A DNA stretch of 64,000 nt from positions 3,348,001-3,412,000 of the forward strand of contig CBDDIF010000001.1 in assembly GCA_965228785.1 (NCBI GenBank). Direction: 5' to 3'. A model generated the notes under the pieces. It was not told the DNA's origin, searched no databases, and worked only from the letters and a program-made list of their open reading frames with translations. Each line of letters begins with the position of its first letter. Position 1 is the first letter of the stretch. Position numbers and translations under genes: made by a program. Below, piece by piece: positions 1 to 7,926 of this stretch. This DNA is from Hoeflea_A sp965228785 (GTDB lineage Bacteria; Pseudomonadota; Alphaproteobacteria; Rhizobiales; Rhizobiaceae).

Positions 1-42
1 ATGCCTACCGCACCACAGGGCAACCGTTTGATGAAGTCAGCT

Positions 43-241
43 TTAACTGACGATTGCCGGAAATCCCGCTTCTTCCAGAGCTTTGAAAACTGTAGCGTTT
101 GAAGCACGAGTGTCGACCGAGACGTTTTTTTGTAACGGGATCGGCCTGTATTTTTGCGTTGCTGTTCAGTCCATGAAGAACGTTGGTGATTGCGTCGGCG
201 TATCTGCTGCAATTCATGTTAAGTACCATGAATTCAATCAT
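43..241 (-). pseudogene. Decayed HMA copper chaperone (CopZ-like)
   Basis: Reading leftward from an ATG at 241, behind a good AAGGAG site, the first half gives a typical heavy-metal-associated domain start (MIEFMVLNMNCSRY). After the run of seven T at 125-131 the frame must shift by one base to recover the second half of the fold (NVSVDTRAS, then FKALEEAGFPAIVS and a stop at 43-45). Two lesions are therefore visible: a one-base slip in a homopolymer, and replacement of the second cysteine of the MxCxxC copper site by tyrosine. CopZ-type chaperones hand Cu(I) to CopA, and this remnant lies divergent to copA. The slip alone could be a sequencing error; together with the lost cysteine it points to inactivation. 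Confidence 0.75.
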
Positions 242-317
242 TTGCTGATCTCCTTCTCGACCAAAACCGGGAATAGCGGTTCCAAGACTTGTAAGGTAAT
301 GGGCCTGAAACAAAGTC

Positions 318-348
318 TTGACCTTCCCATTGTTGGAAGCCCTATCTA
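318..348 (+). promoter_or_regulatory. CueR-type copA promoter/operator
   Basis: TTGACC (318-323) and TATCTA (343-348) are separated by exactly 19 bases. The spacer carries the dyad TTCC-N7-GGAA. The over-long spacer with a central dyad is the hallmark of promoters activated by MerR-family metal sensors, and the dyad closely resembles the known E. coli copA CueR box. The copA start lies about 36 bases beyond the -10 element. Confidence 0.9.
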
Positions 349-383
349 CTGCGGTAACTGGCCAATCCGATAGGAGACACAAG

Positions 384-2915
384 ATGCCAAACACCGCCGC
401 CCTCAGGACTGCCCGGTCTATCAGCCTTACGATAGACGGCATGAGTTGCGCCTCATGCGTTGGCCGTGTTGAGCGTGCCATAGGCGCGGTTCCCGAAGTT
501 GACAGCGTCACCGTGAATCTGGCGACGGAGAAAGCAAATGTTACTTTTCGGGAGAGCACCAACATCGATGCCATCGTCAAGGCCGTTGATAAGGCGGGTT
601 TTGGAGTCGTCCTCAAGCAATCCAATTTGCGGATCCAAGATATGTCGTGCGCTTCCTGCGTCGGCCGAGTTGAGCGCGTAATACAGAATGTTCCAGGCGT
701 CGTTGATGCCTCAGTAAACCTTGCGACTCAAAAAGCGCGGGTCACATACTCGGATGGGTCTGTTGATCCAAAGGATATTGCACGTCGTGTTACAGAAGCC
801 GGCTTCGCTACAGTAGCTCTTGGCACGAAAACAGACCAAGGCAACATCGATGATAAGCGTGTGGTGGAATTCACATTGCTGCGCAGGGACTTGCTTCTGG
901 CGGCCGTATTGACTCTTCCGGTGTTCGCAATCGAAATGGGCTCTCACTTCGTTCCCGGCGTGCACGAATGGGTCATGGCCAACATCGGCGCCCAGAACAA
1001 TCGTGTGCTTCAGTTCGTGTTGACAACAATGGTATTGTTGGGACCGGGATGGCGTTTCTTTAAAAAAGGTTTCCCGGCCCTGCTGCGCGGTGGGCCGGAT
1101 ATGAACTCGCTCGTGGCAATCGGTACCGGGGCCGCATGGAGTTTTTCTGTGATCGCAACCTTCCTGCCGGCGTTGCTTCCAGAGGGAACACGCAACGTCT
1201 ATTTTGAGGCGGCCGCGGTGATAACAACATTGATCCTGTTGGGTCGCTATCTTGAAGCAAAGGCAAAGGGGCGCACCAGCGAGGCGATCAGGCGATTGGT
1301 CGGTCTGCAGGTCAAGACGGCGCGGGTCTTATGCGATGGTGAAGCCAAGGAAGTTGACCTGAGTGAAGTTATTGTCGGCGATATCGTGCAGGTTCGCCCA
1401 GGTGAGCGCATTCCGGTCGATGGCGAAGTTCTTGAGGGATCATCTTTTGTGGATGAATCGATGATCTCCGGCGAATCTCTTCCGGTGTCCAAAAGCCCGG
1501 GCGATGAAGTTGTTGGCAGCACGATCAACAAGGCCGGAAACTTCATCTTCAAGACAACCCGGGTTGGTGCCGACACGGTGCTGGCTCAGATCATCAAGAT
1601 GGTCGAGGATGCCCAAGGTTCAAAAATGCCGATCCAGCAACTCGTAGACAAGGTCACGGCTATCTTCGTTCCGTTGGTCATGGGCCTGGCGACCTTGACG
1701 GCGCTCGTCTGGTTATTCTTCGGACCAGAACCCGCATTGACTTTCGCGTTGGTGAATGCGGTCGCTGTCTTGATAATTGCCTGCCCCTGCGCCATGGGTC
1801 TGGCCACGCCAACGTCGATTATGGTGGGAACCGGGCGTGCGGCTGAAATGGGAGTCTTGTTCCGAAAGGGAGAAGCGCTCCAGTCGCTTCGCGATGCACG
1901 GGTTGTGGCATTGGACAAAACCGGAACCCTGACGAAAGGCGAGCCCGAGCTGACGGATTTTGAAGTGACCGCTGACGTAGAGGACGACACAGTGCTGGCT
2001 CTTGCCGCTGCGGTCGAGGATCTTTCAGAGCATCCAATCGCCGAAGCCATTGTGCGGACCGCGAAAGAAAAGGGATTGCGTCTTGGCAAAGTGTCCGATT
2101 TTGAAGCTGTTCCCGGATTCGGAGCTTCAGCGATAGTAGATGGTCGTAAAGTCGATATCGGCGCCGATCGTTTCATGGAGAAACTGGGACTGGACGTTTC
2201 GCGGTTCGCGCAAGAGGCACATCGGCTTGCTGAAGAAGGCAAGACCCCAATCTATGTGGCACTTGATGACGTTCATGTTGCGGTCGCCGCGGTCGCTGAT
2301 CCCATCAAGGAAACGACCGCGCAGGCAATTGCCGCGCTACATGGCCTGGGCCTCACGGTTGCTATGATAACCGGAGACAACGCCGGGACAGCGAATGCGA
2401 TAGCCTGGTCCCTGGGTATCGACGAGGTTGTATCCGAGGTTCTGCCGGACGGTAAAGTGGAGGCACTTGCCAAACTGCGTGATGAGCACGGAATGGTAGC
2501 TTTTGTGGGAGACGGTATCAATGATGCGCCCGCACTGGCCGCGGCGGACGTTGGCCTGGCGATTGGGACAGGCACCGATATTGCAATTGAAGCTGCTGAT
2601 GTCGTTCTCATTTCCGGAGATCTGCGTGGCGTGACCAACGCGATTGCGCTGAGCAAGGCGACCATCCGTAACATCAAACAAAACCTGTTTTGGGCTTTCG
2701 CCTACAATACAAGTCTCATTCCTGTGGCTGCAGGTGTGCTCTATCCCTCTTTTGGGATCCTCCTGTCTCCGATCCTGGCGGCGGGCGCGATGGCAGTCTC
2801 GAGTGTTTGCGTGTTGGCCAACGCGTTGCGGTTGCGCCGGTTCAAAGCGCCAAGGTTGAATGAAACCAGCGTTAAACCTATTTCTCAGCAGATCGCTTTG
2901 GAGCCGGCAGAATAG
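384..2915 (+). CDS. copA: Cu(I)-exporting P1B-type ATPase
   Basis: An 843-residue copper-translocating ATPase of the inner membrane that pumps Cu(I) from cytoplasm to periplasm. Two N-terminal HMA domains carry GMSCASC (about residues 19-25) and DMSCASC (about 86-92). The membrane copper site is the CPC motif (IACPCAMGLATP, about 467-469), the phosphorylated aspartate is in DKTGT (about 511), followed by SEHPIAEAI and the hinge GDGINDAPALAAAD. The ATG at 384 was chosen because TAGGAG lies just upstream and HMA homology starts soon after; the reading frame stays open upstream but without a ribosome site. The CueR-type promoter at 318-348 and the downstream cueR-like gene indicate copper induction. 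CPC, together with the CueR box, favours Cu(I)/Ag(I) over zinc or cadmium. Confidence 0.96.
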   Translation: MPNTAALRTARSISLTIDGMSCASCVGRVERAIGAVPEVDSVTVNLATEKANVTFRESTNIDAIVKAVDKAGFGVVLKQSNLRIQDMSCASCVGRVERVIQNVPGVVDASVNLATQKARVTYSDGSVDPKDIARRVTEAGFATVALGTKTDQGNIDDKRVVEFTLLRRDLLLAAVLTLPVFAIEMGSHFVPGVHEWVMANIGAQNNRVLQFVLTTMVLLGPGWRFFKKGFPALLRGGPDMNSLVAIGTGAAWSFSVIATFLPALLPEGTRNVYFEAAAVITTLILLGRYLEAKAKGRTSEAIRRLVGLQVKTARVLCDGEAKEVDLSEVIVGDIVQVRPGERIPVDGEVLEGSSFVDESMISGESLPVSKSPGDEVVGSTINKAGNFIFKTTRVGADTVLAQIIKMVEDAQGSKMPIQQLVDKVTAIFVPLVMGLATLTALVWLFFGPEPALTFALVNAVAVLIIACPCAMGLATPTSIMVGTGRAAEMGVLFRKGEALQSLRDARVVALDKTGTLTKGEPELTDFEVTADVEDDTVLALAAAVEDLSEHPIAEAIVRTAKEKGLRLGKVSDFEAVPGFGASAIVDGRKVDIGADRFMEKLGLDVSRFAQEAHRLAEEGKTPIYVALDDVHVAVAAVADPIKETTAQAIAALHGLGLTVAMITGDNAGTANAIAWSLGIDEVVSEVLPDGKVEALAKLRDEHGMVAFVGDGINDAPALAAADVGLAIGTGTDIAIEAADVVLISGDLRGVTNAIALSKATIRNIKQNLFWAFAYNTSLIPVAAGVLYPSFGILLSPILAAGAMAVSSVCVLANALRLRRFKAPRLNETSVKPISQQIALEPAE

Positions 2916-3009
2916 CACACGAGATTGGATATTTGGTGCCCTGAATCGGATGTGGTTCGCAGGCCGGATATCTACGGCGCATTTGTGTTTGACCGGGACG
3001 CAAGGATTA

Positions 3010-3026
3010 CCGGCTCGCCCAGCCGG
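3010..3026 (+). terminator. Hairpin after copA
   Basis: Six-base perfect stem CCGGCT/AGCCGG with a five-base loop, in the copA-cueR gap. No T-tract follows, so termination is uncertain; it could be a weak attenuating hairpin between the two genes. Confidence 0.3.
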
Positions 3027-3112
3027 CATGTCTGGTCCGGTGAGTCTGGTCAGTAGCAAACAGATTGTCGCGTGTAAAAGTCAGGGAATCTGCTGAAATA
3101 TCGGAGAAACAT

Positions 3113-3595
3113 ATGAATATTGGAGATGCCGCCTCGGCAACAGGGATCAACGCGAAGATGATCCGCTATTATGAGTCCATCGCATTGATCCCGGCGCCCA
3201 GCCGATCGGACGTGGGCTACCGGTCATACAGCGAAAACGATGTCAATCGGCTTAGGTTTGTCCGCCGAGCGCGGGATTTGGGGTTTTCCGTTGAGCAGAT
3301 TCGCAATCTGCTGGCACTTTGGCAGGACAAAGGTCGGTCGAGCGCAGACGTTAAAGCCCTTGCAATGCAGCATATCGATGCACTCAACGAAAAAATCGGC
3401 GAACTGGTTACGATGGTGCAGACTCTGGAGCATCTGGCCGAAACATGCCATGGCAATGATCGCCCGGATTGTCCCATTCTCGAGACGCTTAGTGACGGTG
3501 AGGCCATACAAAACGGGATCGCTATAAGGCGTATGAAATTGCCGACGTTCACACCAACGGCTGGCCATGTAGCAGCCTCCAGAAGCAAACGGTAG
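3113..3595 (+). CDS. cueR: CueR-type MerR-family copper regulator
   Basis: A 160-residue MerR-family activator that would sense cytoplasmic Cu(I) and untwist promoters with 19-bp spacers. The N-terminal winged helix begins MNIGDAASATGINAKMIRYYE, and the dimerisation helix leads to a metal loop CHGNDRPDC with the two cysteines at CueR spacing (C-x7-C). The ATG at 3113 has a GGAGA site in front and matches the usual CueR start; the longer open frame from 3065 lacks one. The C-terminus runs about 25 residues past a usual CueR, with no recognisable motif. It lies directly downstream of copA. It is the only one of the three CueR-like proteins in the copper island with an intact loop, so it is the best candidate regulator of the CueR boxes in this window. 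Confidence 0.9.
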   Translation: MNIGDAASATGINAKMIRYYESIALIPAPSRSDVGYRSYSENDVNRLRFVRRARDLGFSVEQIRNLLALWQDKGRSSADVKALAMQHIDALNEKIGELVTMVQTLEHLAETCHGNDRPDCPILETLSDGEAIQNGIAIRRMKLPTFTPTAGHVAASRSKR

Positions 3596-3722
3596 CCGAT
3601 CTATCAAAGCCGGACACAGGTTAACTCGCGCGGAGAAATCTATATAAAGCACCCGGCGAAACAGGAACGTTACCCCTTCAACACCCGTCGGACTTGATAA
3701 GCGTATCGGCGCAAATCCGATG

Positions 3723-3746
3723 GGCGGCACCTTATAAGGTGCCGCC
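3723..3746. terminator. 24-bp perfect palindrome between convergent genes
   Basis: GGCGGCACC-TTATAA-GGTGCCGCC is fully self-complementary. It sits just beyond the stop of the leftward MerR gene (3751) and downstream of cueR, where a bidirectional terminator is expected. T-tracts are weak on both sides. Confidence 0.6.
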
Positions 3747-3750
3747 TGGA

Positions 3751-4140
3751 TTACTGTACACCGGTCAAATAATTGAACAGATCCTGATCCATCAGACGAT
3801 CGGACTTTTGGTCACTCAAGAGTCCCTCGATGGTGTCATGCATCTTTCGAAGCTCGAGCAACTGTCTTGCGAGATCCTCCTTATGAGACTTGAACACGTT
3901 CGATACTGCTCCGTCGGTGGAACCCTCGACTTCGAATAGGGTAAGCAGGCCCTGACAATCGCGAAGGCTGAAGCCCAGTTTTCTTGCCTGAGCCAAAAAC
4001 CGCAACTTCTGAGCGTCACTTGTTCGATAGGCCCGGTAGCCGTTTTGATCCCTCAAAGGCTGAACCAAACCGCGTGCCTCATAGTAACGGATCGTTTTTG
4101 CAGACAGACCGCTGTATTCTGCAACATCTCCGATATTCAT
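3751..4140 (-). CDS. MerR-family regulator, CueR-like but without the cysteine loop
   Basis: A 129-residue MerR-family protein. The DNA-binding half is CueR-like (MNIGDVAEYSGLSAKTIRYYE, then YRAYRTSDAQKLRFLAQARKLGFS). The C-terminal part, where CueR has C-x7-C, instead reads LLSDQKSDRLMDQDLFNYL and has no cysteine. The only cysteine lies in the dimer-helix region (RDCQGLL). Copper sensing by the usual site is therefore impossible. It may respond to something else, or act as a dominant competitor at CueR boxes; both are inferences. It is convergent with cueR and lies beside a small CopL-like gene, both pointing left. Start at the ATG at 4140, where the MerR fold begins. Confidence 0.85.
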   Translation of the reverse strand: MNIGDVAEYSGLSAKTIRYYEARGLVQPLRDQNGYRAYRTSDAQKLRFLAQARKLGFSLRDCQGLLTLFEVEGSTDGAVSNVFKSHKEDLARQLLELRKMHDTIEGLLSDQKSDRLMDQDLFNYLTGVQ

Positions 4141-4299
4141 ATCGTTTCCTCAATTCAACGTGATATCTCTGGCGGCGACATTCATCCGGAATGACGCTCC
4201 AACGAATTGAGGCAATTGATCTGGCGGTTCGACGCATGCACTGGCCGCTTATGGCGGCTCGCGTGGATTGCTAATTTCTTGGAGTTGGCGATACCGCTT

Positions 4300-4653
4300 T
4301 CAGACAATCGCCTGAAAGGGAAACAGCCGCGGCGGTCTTAGCAGTTCATCCAGTGACTGGCCTGCAGCCGATTCGTCCAAAACCGGGTGCCGGTAAAGTG
4401 TGTATCTTAGTGCAATCTGTGATCCGATGGGGTCGAGAGCGATGAAACATGCTGTGGCGCAAACCACTTCATGCTTTTTAATGTCACAACAATTTTTGGA
4501 TTCCGGGTCAGTTTCCGCCAGAAGGCGTTCTGTTGCGGCGAGTTGTACATCGCTGCTACTATGCGTCATCGTTGCCGCCAGCACACTGGCTGCCACCACG
4601 ACTGATATGATCACCGCTATGAAAAGGCGGTAGGCGTTGCTCGATTTAGACAC
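4300..4653 (-). CDS. Small secreted/anchored Cys-rich protein, CopL-like
   Basis: A 117-residue protein of unknown function starting with GTG. An N-terminal hydrophobic segment (about residues 9-27, LFIAVIISVVVAASVLA) would export or anchor it. The exported part has a vicinal pair CC, then VCATAC, and ends with a proline patch (LLRPPRLFPF). This layout (signal, CC or HC, Cx2-3C, proline-rich tail) recurs in three other small genes of this island (23435, 28424, 31287) and resembles CopL/DUF2946-type copper-resistance peptides. Periplasmic copper binding is the likely role, by inference. A TATATT hexamer lies only six bases before the GTG and there is no clear ribosome site, so the start could be leaderless or slightly further in. 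Confidence 0.65.
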   Translation of the reverse strand: MSKSSNAYRLFIAVIISVVVAASVLAATMTHSSSDVQLAATERLLAETDPESKNCCDIKKHEVVCATACFIALDPIGSQIALRYTLYRHPVLDESAAGQSLDELLRPPRLFPFQAIV

Positions 4654-5421
4654 GCCGCCAATATAGGAACTTTCCGTTCAATCTACCAGCCCGCGATCCA
4701 AGAAGATCTCAGGTGAGTACAAAGTATCCACGGCCAGTTGCAATTTTGGTATCGTGTTGGGTTTGAACAGCGATTGGCGTGCTGTTTTGGGAACCGTTTA
4801 CCGCGAGCCCTGGTGATTTTTCCGCGGGAAGGTTGACCCGGCACTTTGGATATACCGCCAGCGATCTGTTCACCTGAACCTTGGGAGCTGCCGAATATGA
4901 TCGTCAGCTCGGTTTCCGGAAATACGGTTTTTGCCGTTTAAGACAATGGAGCAATTGTAATCTCTAAGCCACTGAATAATTAATATATTTAGATGTTGCG
5001 GTGGCTTCTGGGTCTATGGTTTTTCGCTTGCCTTTGACAGTGCACCTTACCTTGCGCTGGCAAATTCTCCGTTTACCCCACTTGGCTTACATCAGATTTG
5101 CGCACTATCCATAGCGATTTCACGTGAGGCCACCGAGCCTGCTGATTCCAAAAAGCCCGCAGAAACGCCGCCTCAAAATAGCCCTGACAGTTTTCCTCCA
5201 GATCGCCCTTACTCAGCTGTGTTGTGATCAAAAGATTGTGACAATTCGCCTCGGCAGTGTAGCGGATCGAAATCCAGACCGTCTTAAACAGTCATTAAGC
5301 CAACTGCTAACCGATCAACTCAGGACAAATAGGATTGTCACACAGATACAGTCGGCTCGTGATTGGAACAATTTTCTCGAGTGAAGGCGTATCAAACCGA
5401 AGGATTAATGGATGTTCAGCC
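4654..5421. other. Intergenic region, no supportable gene
   Basis: About 770 bases between the divergent CopL-like gene and the YHS gene. Short open frames exist (for example 5124-5384) but have no ribosome site or recognisable protein. A TTGACA at 5034 is followed by a TTGC/GCAA dyad but no -10 at an acceptable spacing. An AT-rich patch lies near 4975-4995. Confidence 0.5.
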
Positions 5422-5769
5422 ATGGAATACATGACTTATTTTACAGTCTGGGCCTTAGCCTTTTTCCTGGTGATGTGGTTTAGGCTACGAGCGGAGATCT
5501 CCAGCCAACAAAAACTCGCCGGACAACAAGAGGGCCGTTCAGGCACCCAGAACCAGGCGCAACCGATCTGGATCGCGCCGAAAACCGATATTGATCCGGT
5601 GTGTGGCAAGACTGTGCAAACGGCAAATGCAAAGCCGTCCGTTTATGCGGGCATGGTTTACTACTTCTGCTCGCGTGATTGTCGTGAACGCTTCGAGGCA
5701 GCGCCGCAAAGCTATCTCGCCGCAACGGTTGCAAACGTCACAAATGAAAAGGAGACCGTTCATGGCTGA
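5422..5769 (+). CDS. Membrane-anchored YHS-domain metal-binding protein
   Basis: A 115-residue protein with one N-terminal membrane helix (TYFTVWALAFFLVMWF) and a C-terminal YHS domain (DPVCGKTV, then YAGMVYYFCSRDCRERFEAAP). YHS domains bind heavy metals through their cysteines and often occur at the ends of copper ATPases or as separate subunits in copper clusters; here the domain is free-standing. The ATG at 5422 is preferred because the helix follows at once; the ribosome site is weak and an in-frame ATG at 5431 is also possible. Its last codons overlap the next gene, so the five genes 5422-7793 probably form one operon. Likely role: copper binding or delivery at the membrane. Confidence 0.8.
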   Translation: MEYMTYFTVWALAFFLVMWFRLRAEISSQQKLAGQQEGRSGTQNQAQPIWIAPKTDIDPVCGKTVQTANAKPSVYAGMVYYFCSRDCRERFEAAPQSYLAATVANVTNEKETVHG

Positions 5770-6085
5770 GGTTTCACACACCGGAGGTGCACAGGTAAGG
5801 GTCGAGCCAAAGGTGAGCCAGGGCGCTGTACGAATTCCATTGATCCCCTTTGGCATGGCGCTCGGGGCGTTTCTTGCGGTCACATACGTGCTTTGTGTTG
5901 GTTTCGATTTACTGTTTCCGGGGCAGGCAATGTATCAGGCATGGCTGAAGTTTCTTCCAGGATTCACATGGCTTTCTTGGCCCAGTTTCTTCCTCGGCCT
6001 GGCAGAAAGCTTTGCTTACGGATGGTACGTGGCGCTTGTTTTTGCTCCGCTCTTCAATGTGTTCGCGTCACGGTGGATCCGATGA
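5762..6085 (+). CDS. DUF5676 family membrane protein
   Basis: A 107-residue integral membrane protein with two or three hydrophobic segments (FGMALGAFLAVTYVLCVGFD, then SWPSFFLGLAESFAYG and YVALVFAPLFNVF). The pattern of an early helix, a loop with FPG, and a C-terminal ALVFAPLFN matches DUF5676, a family found in metal-resistance and archaeal/bacterial copper clusters but without known function. An AAGGAGA site precedes the ATG, which lies inside the stop region of the YHS gene (8-base overlap), suggesting translational coupling. Its function is unknown; a partnership with the YHS and DUF2933 proteins is inferred from synteny. Confidence 0.75.
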   Translation: MAEVSHTGGAQVRVEPKVSQGAVRIPLIPFGMALGAFLAVTYVLCVGFDLLFPGQAMYQAWLKFLPGFTWLSWPSFFLGLAESFAYGWYVALVFAPLFNVFASRWIR

Positions 6086-6169
6086 GCGGTCTTTTGATGG
6101 TGTTTCGGACCTCGCCGCTAGGAAACCAGGTTTCAATACCTTTTCATCCATCAAAGGAGGAGTGCCATT

Positions 6170-6409
6170 GTGGAAAATGAGAACCGGTTGAACACCGAAC
6201 AAAAAAAACCTGTCGGTTTCTGGAAAACACGGGTCGGAATCTTTCTTTTAGCCTTCTTGATCATTGGTGGAGTGCTTCTGGCCTATGAACACAGGATTCA
6301 CGTCTTTAGCGGCAACGGCCTACTGATAGGTCTGCTTGCGGCCTGCATCGTCATGCATCTGTTCATGCACGGCGGTCATGGCGGCCACAGCGGAGGTGCC
6401 GATAAATGA
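6170..6409 (+). CDS. DUF2933 family small membrane protein
   Basis: A 79-residue protein starting at GTG behind a strong AAAGGAGG site (6153-6160). It has two predicted membrane helices (VGIFLLAFLIIGGVLLAYEH and LLIGLLAACIVMHLFMHGG) and ends in a His/Gly tail (HGGHGGHSGG). This is the DUF2933 pattern: TM, EHR, TM, MHLFMHGGHGGH. The family travels with copper and silver resistance genes and the histidine tail may bind metal. The stop overlaps the start of the next gene (ATGA), so the two are translated together. The gene at 15621 has a related layout, and a decayed relative lies at 30966-31135. Confidence 0.85.
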   Translation: MENENRLNTEQKKPVGFWKTRVGIFLLAFLIIGGVLLAYEHRIHVFSGNGLLIGLLAACIVMHLFMHGGHGGHSGGADK

Positions 6410-7059
6410 CTGGTGATACAGATTATGGATTATGGGTTCTTGTGGTCGTCAACTCGGCGGTTTTCATCCTTTTCGCGTTTAGTTTCTTTAAACCTCAGAC
6501 CGGCCGAGATTGGCGCAGTTTCGGAGCGTTCAGTGCGTTTCTGGTCGCCCTCTTCACCGAAATGTATGGATTCCCGCTCACGATCTACTTTCTCTCAGGT
6601 TGGCTACAAAGCAGGTTTCCGGGAATCGATTGGTTTTCCCATGATGCTGGCCATCTCCCGGAAATGATTTTTGGCTGGCAGGCGAATCCGCATTTCGGAC
6701 CATTCCACATAGTCAGCATGCTGCTTATTGGTGCCGGGTTCATCCTGATCTCGGTGTCATGGCGGCATCTCTATGCGGCACAGCGTTCTGGAACATTGGC
6801 CGTTTCCGGGCCTTATGCACACATGCGCCATCCGCAATATGCAGGATTTGTCATGATTATGTTCGGCTTCCTGCTGCAATGGCCCACTGTGCTGACTCTG
6901 GCCATGTTCCCAGTACTGGTTTGGATGTATGCGCATCTTGCTCGCCAGGAGGAACGCGAAACGCGTGCCCGGTTTGGTGCAACGTATGATGCCTACGCCG
7001 ACCAGGTTCCGGCTTTCATGCCGCGCATGGGGCTTGTCCGAAAGGACCGTGTCCATTGA
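6406..7059 (+). CDS. Isoprenylcysteine methyltransferase (ICMT/PEMT)-family membrane protein
   Basis: A 217-residue polytopic membrane protein. The C-terminal half has the ICMT/phospholipid methyltransferase signature (GPYAHMRHPQYAGFVMIM, then RQEERETRARFGATYDAYADQVPAFMP), in which a SAM-binding cleft is formed by the last helices. The N-terminal half adds about four helices with a segment facing the membrane surface (SRFPGIDWFSHDAGH). Members of this family sit in copper-resistance operons of many proteobacteria, yet their substrate is unknown; a protein or lipid methyl acceptor is possible. The start overlaps the DUF2933 stop by four bases (ATGA). Assignment to the family is firm, function is not. 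Confidence 0.85.
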   Translation: MTGDTDYGLWVLVVVNSAVFILFAFSFFKPQTGRDWRSFGAFSAFLVALFTEMYGFPLTIYFLSGWLQSRFPGIDWFSHDAGHLPEMIFGWQANPHFGPFHIVSMLLIGAGFILISVSWRHLYAAQRSGTLAVSGPYAHMRHPQYAGFVMIMFGFLLQWPTVLTLAMFPVLVWMYAHLARQEERETRARFGATYDAYADQVPAFMPRMGLVRKDRVH

Positions 7060-7103
7060 CCTTGTGACCATCTGCATAACCACTTCAACCAAGGAGAAGA
7101 AAA

Positions 7104-7793
7104 ATGAACATGTCTTCAATTCGGGTTGCACTTCTTGCCGGCATTGCCTCTCTGGCAGTGGCCTTGCCAAATGCAACTTTTGCGGAGGATGAACACCACG
7201 AAGACGACTCCGGACCAACGGCAGAGGCACCAATGACTGACAAGTCGCCAACGGTCGGCATGGACAGCAGTACGTCCTCGATGCAGGGCATGATGTCGCC
7301 CGACATGATGCAGATGATGGAAGCCATGATGACGCCGGAAATGATGAAGGCGATGCATCAAATGATGAGCCAGGGCGGGATGAAAGGCATGCGCACGGCC
7401 AGCCAGGGTATGATGGGGCAGGGTATGATGGGGCAGGGTATGATGGGGCAGGGTGCCATGGGGCAGGGGATGGCTGGTCACGGCATGATGCCAATTTCAG
7501 GCGCAGGTGCCATGATGCCAGGTATTCAGTCGGGTGTGCCTAATATGATGGGCGCACTGGGTGCGATCTACGGAATGGCTGGCGAGAACCAGAAGGAGAT
7601 GACGCCGGAGCGTGTTCGAACGTGGCTAGAAACACGGTTGGAATGGCACGGCAATCCACGCTTGCAAATTGGCGAAATCGGAAAGGCGGCCGATGGAAGC
7701 ATTACCGCAGAAATCATCACCATCGATGGCTCGGTTGTGCAAAAACTCGCGTTTAATCGTTATCCCGGACTTGTGCGGCAAATAAACGAATAG
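7104..7793 (+). CDS. Secreted methionine-rich copper-binding protein
   Basis: A 229-residue protein with a signal peptide (VALLAGIASLAVALPNATFA), a His/Asp patch (EDEHHEDD), a long methionine-rich middle (MMSPDMMQMMEAMM and repeated GQGMM units, about residues 60-130) and a folded C-terminal domain of about 75 residues (TPERVRTWLETRLEWHGNPRLQIG). Met-rich periplasmic segments bind Cu(I) and Ag(I), as in CopC/CopK/CueO loops. Four near-identical 15-base units at 7404-7468 encode the GMMGQ repeats. The start has a clear AAGGAG site. Last gene of the YHS-DUF5676-DUF2933-ICMT operon. Likely a periplasmic copper buffer; the C-terminal domain is not recognised. Confidence 0.85.
   Translation: MNMSSIRVALLAGIASLAVALPNATFAEDEHHEDDSGPTAEAPMTDKSPTVGMDSSTSSMQGMMSPDMMQMMEAMMTPEMMKAMHQMMSQGGMKGMRTASQGMMGQGMMGQGMMGQGAMGQGMAGHGMMPISGAGAMMPGIQSGVPNMMGALGAIYGMAGENQKEMTPERVRTWLETRLEWHGNPRLQIGEIGKAADGSITAEIITIDGSVVQKLAFNRYPGLVRQINE
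7404..7468 (+). repeat. 15-bp tandem repeat encoding GMMGQ units
   Basis: About four copies of a 15-base unit (ggtatgatggggcag), the last one diverged, inside the Met-rich gene. It keeps the reading frame, so copy-number change would lengthen or shorten the methionine tract without frameshift. Confidence 0.9.
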
Positions 7794-7926
7794 AGGAAAC
7801 CGCCGGTCAGAGGTCGGCCAATGATGATGGTGGAAAGCGCCGTCAAACAGCGCCCTGACACACCATTGGTCGACCACAATAGCAGTAATTCAGTCGCATG
7901 CTCACACAGCTTCGGGCAAGTCGGAT

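Noticed and set aside
5..625. 206-codon frame on the minus strand over copA start and upstream DNA
   Set aside because: Only its right end overlaps the real, now broken, copZ-like frame (43-241); the rest lies antisense to copA.
5034..5070. TTGACA followed by TTGC/GCAA dyad, looking like a MerR-type promoter
   Set aside because: No -10 hexamer at 17-19 bases; kept only as a note in the intergenic entry.
7056..7090. TTGACC upstream of the Met-rich gene as a copper promoter
   Set aside because: No dyad in the spacer and no -10 at the right distance; the gene is probably read from the upstream operon.
7404..7468. Short repeats as a possible CRISPR array
   Set aside because: In-frame 15-bp coding repeat without spacers; encodes GMMGQ units.
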